DNA of 9,966 bases from Candidatus Melainabacteria bacterium (GTDB taxonomy: Bacteria > Cyanobacteriota > Vampirovibrionia > LMEP-6097): the NCBI GenBank assembly GCA_028817775.1, contig JAPPOW010000150.1, forward strand, positions 1 to 9,966, in the 5' to 3' direction. Positions 6,988 to 9,966 of this stretch are shown here, one piece after another (the first letter of the stretch is position 1; every line of letters begins with the position of its first letter). The notes under the pieces were generated by a model. It was given only the letters and a program-made list of their open reading frames with translations, did not search any database and was not told where the DNA came from. Made by a program: the position numbers and the translations under genes.

Positions 6988-8495
6988 TAACCACCCAAGG
7001 ACTGAAGAATCTCACCAATGATGTCTTGGAATAAACCATTCATGCCCCAAATACCAAGACCAGTCATCAAGACAACAGACATACTAAGAGCAAGACGACT
7101 ATAATCAAAAGAACTATCTTTCTCCTCAAGCTGGCTTACGGCAGTAGAAGGCTCGTTGACCACCATCACCTTGACTAAATATAGATAGTAGAAAAGTCCA
7201 ACTAGAGAGCCTAGTAAACCAATTAGAGCAAGCCAAAAACCAACATTAATGCCAAGGAGCATCAAATTAGATTTATAAGCCGAACTGAAAAGATAGAACT
7301 TGGCAATAAAACCAGCTGGAATAAAGGGCAAGCCAGCAAGGTTAATCAAACAAAGTGAAGTTGCAATCGCGACCCAAGGACGCTTAGTAATCAAGCCTGC
7401 CATATCAAAAATAGCATCGCTACCAGTCTTTTGCTCAAAGTAGATCAAACCAAGGAAGGCACCTGTATTCATCAAAGCGTAAACTGATAGATAAGCAATT
7501 AAAGACATCACGCTATCCATATCAAACACAACTAAACCAATGAGTAAATATCCAGCTTGAGCAATTGAAGAATAAGCCAAGAGGCGTTTGGCCGAGCCAC
7601 GGGAGACCATTTGAATTAAACCAACATAGTTACCAACAATGATTGACAATGCTGCCAGGATAGCGAGCAGTGAAGCAACACTGCCAGTAAAGAAAACATA
7701 GCCAAAGAGACGAATTGCAAGACCAATAGCAGCAGCCTTAGAAACTACTGAAAGAAAGACTGTTGTTGTTGTTGGACCACCAGTGTAAACATCTGGTGAC
7801 CAGTTATGAAAAGGTGCTGCAGCCAGTTTAAAACCAAGTGCCGCAACAATTGAAACTGAAATCAAGCTCAGCAAAGCAGGTGAAATCAAGCCTGCACTTG
7901 CAAAACCAGCCATACGATTTGAGACCATTTGGAAATTGGTAGAAGCTGTCAAACCATAGATCATCGATATACCCAACAAAAGTATTGCTGTTGCCACAGC
8001 TGAATTAATCAAGTATTTAATACCAGCTTCATTAGAACCCTGATTTAATCTAGCGTAAGAAGCAAGCAAAATTGCACTTAAGCCAAGTGTTTCAAGCGCC
8101 ACAAAGAATAGCAAAAAGTCATTTGCAGAAACCAAGAATCCCGCTCCCAGAGCCGCTGTCAACATTATTGGATAATATTCAGCAGGACTCTCTAATTGCT
8201 TCAAATACTCCTTCGAACCAAGCACTATCAGCATAGTCACAAAGTAAATCAAGAACCTAAAATATATGGAGAGTGCATCATGGTTGAAACTATCGAAAAG
8301 AATTAACTTGTTTTGCCCTCCCACAAAGAAAAGCTGAGCACTAGCGCAAGTAGCCAGCCCCAAAACTAATGTTGCAAAACCGATGACATATTTTTTGCTA
8401 GAATTAAATAAGCTCATTGCAAGGCTGATTAAAATACCAAGCAAAACAATGATTTCGGGCGCTAATACAGAACTTATCTCAGTTAGTGGGTCCAT
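6987..8495 (-). CDS. nuoN: NADH-quinone oxidoreductase subunit N (NuoN / complex I ND2-type)
   Basis: NuoN is one of the three antiporter-like membrane subunits of respiratory complex I and carries part of its proton pumping. From ATG at 8495 the product is 502 residues, nearly all membrane helix. The charged residues of the proton channel are present: E135 in FVALETLGL, K223 in GFKLAAAPFHNWSPDVYTGG, K253 in SVVSKAAAIG, and K399 in AGFIAKFYLF. These match E. coli NuoN E133, K217, K247 and K395. I chose 8495 (MDPLTEISS) because a hydrophobic first helix follows at once and a -10-like TAGAAT lies 7 nt upstream; ATG at 8504 in the same frame is also possible. A longer in-frame extension to 8639 runs antisense through the histidine kinase and looks spurious. 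The other nuo genes are not here. The loop before K399 reads GLPFIPAGF, one residue longer than the usual GIPPxAGF. Confidence 0.96.
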   Translation of the reverse strand: MDPLTEISSVLAPEIIVLLGILISLAMSLFNSSKKYVIGFATLVLGLATCASAQLFFVGGQNKLILFDSFNHDALSIYFRFLIYFVTMLIVLGSKEYLKQLESPAEYYPIMLTAALGAGFLVSANDFLLFFVALETLGLSAILLASYARLNQGSNEAGIKYLINSAVATAILLLGISMIYGLTASTNFQMVSNRMAGFASAGLISPALLSLISVSIVAALGFKLAAAPFHNWSPDVYTGGPTTTTVFLSVVSKAAAIGLAIRLFGYVFFTGSVASLLAILAALSIIVGNYVGLIQMVSRGSAKRLLAYSSIAQAGYLLIGLVVFDMDSVMSLIAYLSVYALMNTGAFLGLIYFEQKTGSDAIFDMAGLITKRPWVAIATSLCLINLAGLPFIPAGFIAKFYLFSSAYKSNLMLLGINVGFWLALIGLLGSLVGLFYYLYLVKVMVVNEPSTAVSQLEEKDSSFDYSRLALSMSVVLMTGLGIWGMNGLFQDIIGEILQSLGG

Positions 8496-8502
8496 CTCAT
8501 CC

Positions 8503-8531
8503 ATTCTATGACATCTACAGAAATAGAGCAA
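8503..8531 (-). promoter_or_regulatory. Candidate nuoN promoter inside the histidine kinase start
   Basis: The minus strand reads TTGCTC at 8531-8526 (3 of 6), a 17-bp spacer, then TAGAAT at 8508-8503 (5 of 6). Seven nt lead to the nuoN ATG at 8495. This again leaves almost no 5' leader. The -10 overlaps the first base of the kinase ATG on the other strand, so the promoter lies in that gene's first codons. Confidence 0.4.
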
Positions 8532-9698
8532 ATCTTCCAAGCCAAGGCAAAATCTCAACTTTTGCTCAAACTGGCTAGTTTTGGCAAAATTGAAGATAGT
8601 ATTAAGCACTTGGTAGAAAAATCCTGTTCTGTCTTCCAAGCTGAAAATTCTTTCTTCGCCTTGATATTAGAAGAGGGGCTGCAAGTACAAGCGCAAGCAA
8701 AGCCTGCTGATTTAGTTAAAAATTTCAACCTCAACATAAGCCCGTTTAAGCATTTATTAGAAATCAAGTCCTGTATCAGTGGCAAGGAAATCTACTTACC
8801 GCTTAGTATTAACCAACAATTATTTGCTGTCTTGCTACTATCCTATCCTGATGGAGCAGCCAAGCTAAGTCAAGCGGCGCAAACAGAACTTGAATTATTC
8901 GCCCAGGAAGTTTCAGTCTTAATTAGTCTGAAACAGCAAATCACCGATCTACTAGCTAGTAATGAAAAATTATTGCGCAAGAATCAACTCAAATCACAGC
9001 TTATAAGCACAATTTCACATGAACTGCGCACGCCCATGACTAATGTACTTGGCTTTAGTGAGTTGATGAAAAACCAGGAAATCAAAGCTGAAGATCAAGA
9101 AAGATATGCTGAGGAAATTTACAACTCTGCACTACGACTTTCCAATCTGATTGATAATTTCTTAGATCTTAGTCGTATCGAAGAAGGTCACGAACTTGAA
9201 ATTAATCATCTGGAAGAAACCGAACTTGATTGGCTCTGTGAACGAGCTTGGTCAATGCTTGGTGCCATCAATCAAAACCATCAAATCAACTGGCAATTTG
9301 CAGTCAATCTACCCAAACTGGTTCTTGATAGTGAGGCCATCACTCGTGTTCTGCTTAATTTATTCAATAATGCAATCAAATACAGCGGGCAAAGCAAGGA
9401 AATCAACTGCAGCATAGCTTTGATTGACGGTGAACTTGTTACCAGTATTGAAGATCAAGGCATGGGTATTGCAAAATCTGAGCTTAAAACGATTTTTGAA
9501 CGCTTTTATCGGGTAGATAATAAAGAAGCAAAGCATATTGGTGGCACCGGACTTGGTCTTTGGATCAGCAAAAAAATTATCGAAGCACATGGTGGTAGAA
9601 TTTGGTGTGAGAGCGAACCTGGCAAAGGAGCTTCATTTAAATTTGCTTTGAAACCAGGAGCTATTGAAAATGCCCAACAAGAAATTATTCTGCATTAG
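8508..9698 (+). CDS. Soluble sensor histidine kinase with GAF-like N-terminal domain
   Basis: This 396-residue protein has no transmembrane segment, so it should sense a cytoplasmic signal. Residues 18-140 look like a GAF-type sensor domain (ending EIYLPLSINQQLFAVLLLSYP), followed by a coiled-coil linker (about 135-165). The HisKA domain has the phospho-acceptor H171 in SHELRTPMTNVLGFSELM. The HATPase domain shows an N box (N284, N287, N288 to Y292), DQGMGI (316-321), FERFYRVD (330-337) and GGTGLGLWISKKI (345-357). All catalytic boxes are intact, so it should be an active kinase. No response regulator gene is adjacent, so the partner is unknown. ATG at 8508 is the only reasonable start, since the GAF-like part begins at once. 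I see no Shine-Dalgarno before it. It faces away from nuoN with 12 nt between the start codons. Confidence 0.93.
   Translation: MTSTEIEQIFQAKAKSQLLLKLASFGKIEDSIKHLVEKSCSVFQAENSFFALILEEGLQVQAQAKPADLVKNFNLNISPFKHLLEIKSCISGKEIYLPLSINQQLFAVLLLSYPDGAAKLSQAAQTELELFAQEVSVLISLKQQITDLLASNEKLLRKNQLKSQLISTISHELRTPMTNVLGFSELMKNQEIKAEDQERYAEEIYNSALRLSNLIDNFLDLSRIEEGHELEINHLEETELDWLCERAWSMLGAINQNHQINWQFAVNLPKLVLDSEAITRVLLNLFNNAIKYSGQSKEINCSIALIDGELVTSIEDQGMGIAKSELKTIFERFYRVDNKEAKHIGGTGLGLWISKKIIEAHGGRIWCESEPGKGASFKFALKPGAIENAQQEIILH
9656..9660 (+). promoter_or_regulatory. Shine-Dalgarno AGGAG for the secreted protein gene
   Basis: AGGAG lies 9 nt before the ATG at 9670, inside the last codons of the histidine kinase. 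It is the only strong Shine-Dalgarno sequence I find before any start in the window. It supports the ATG at 9670 in spite of the 29-nt gene overlap. Confidence 0.7.
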
Positions 9699-9966
9699 TT
9701 TTTTACTAGCCCTTGCTTGCAGTAGCAGCGTGCAAGCCAAAGGCAACTTTCTCAAGAGCCTACCTTTAGTAAGCAACAAAGTCAGACCGACTAAACATAT
9801 TTACTATGAACTAGTACACGAAAACATCAAACCAGATGCTGATGAATTTTATGTCAATTCAATTTTTACTATCCAGGGCAGAGCCAAGGTCAATATCGCA
9901 AGATCTAAGAACAAGCGTGCTGGGCCGCTCTACAAAAATTATGTCAGCTATGGCGTTGGTGACTAT
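9670..9966 (+). CDS. Secreted or periplasmic protein, N-terminal 99 residues (3' end outside window)
   Basis: The frame is open from ATG at 9670 to the window edge. The product begins with a classic Sec signal peptide: basic start (MPNKK), hydrophobic core (LFCISFLLALA), and a likely cleavage site after VQA (residue 23). The following 76 residues are basic (RPTKH, IARSKNKRAG) and tyrosine-rich near the edge (LYKNYVSYGVGDY). I do not recognise the family from this fragment. A lipoprotein is less likely, because the residue three before C17 is alanine rather than leucine, isoleucine or valine. The gene overlaps the end of the histidine kinase by 29 nt in another frame and has its own AGGAG. It is therefore probably co-transcribed with the kinase, though a functional link is not shown. 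Confidence 0.8.
   Translation, partial: MPNKKLFCISFLLALACSSSVQAKGNFLKSLPLVSNKVRPTKHIYYELVHENIKPDADEFYVNSIFTIQGRAKVNIARSKNKRAGPLYKNYVSYGVGDY

Noticed and set aside
8461..8507. Promoter for the histidine kinase just upstream of its ATG
   Set aside because: Only poor -10-like matches (for example TATCTC at 3 of 6) are present, so I do not list one.
8496..8639. Longer nuoN with an extra N-terminal stretch of 48 residues
   Set aside because: The added part is antisense to the histidine kinase sensor domain, is not NuoN-like, and the first hydrophobic helix begins just after ATG 8495.
9670..9720. Lipoprotein signal (LALAC) in the secreted protein
   Set aside because: The position three before the cysteine is alanine, which fits the lipobox poorly. 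A VQA cleavage site at residue 23 is better.

Overview
The window is a gene-dense bacterial segment, A/T-rich by eye at roughly 40% G+C. Almost every base is coding and there is no gene-free stretch longer than about 40 bases. It shows no rRNA, tRNA, CRISPR array or insertion sequence. A flagellar export cluster, a complex I subunit, a leucine-biosynthesis enzyme and a Sec-type signal peptide point to a flagellated, respiring, free-living-type bacterium. Lineage cannot be fixed from this segment. NuoN has some flavour of cyanobacterial NdhB, so a non-photosynthetic relative of Cyanobacteria is one possibility, but that is a guess.

Layout: (1) Positions 1-3244, plus strand, hold the 3' part of fliF, then fliH and fliI, packed with a 4-nt gap and a 4-nt overlap. 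They encode the MS ring, the ATPase regulator and the export ATPase. Neither fliG nor fliJ is in the usual place. (2) Positions 3241-8495, minus strand, hold a tightly spaced five-gene series, in transcription order: nuoN, a zinc-type cation diffusion facilitator, an unrecognised 401-residue protein with a possible PD-(D/E)XK nuclease core, leuD, and an unrecognised 357-residue acidic protein. The last gene meets fliI head-on, and the two stop codons share the bases TTAA. (3) Positions 8508-9966, plus strand, hold a soluble GAF-like histidine kinase that starts almost back-to-back with nuoN. Its last 29 bases overlap the start of a secreted protein that runs off the window.

The minus-strand genes do not form one pathway (respiration, metal efflux, a possible nuclease, amino-acid synthesis). 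Their most striking shared property is regulatory. Four of the five have a TATAAT-like hexamer 6-8 nt upstream of the start codon, in gaps of only 12-37 nt, with no convincing Shine-Dalgarno sequence. This is the layout expected of leaderless transcripts. It suggests the series may be read from several promoters rather than as one operon. I do not see a clear new multi-gene system. The best leads are the leaderless-type starts and the nuclease-like orphan.
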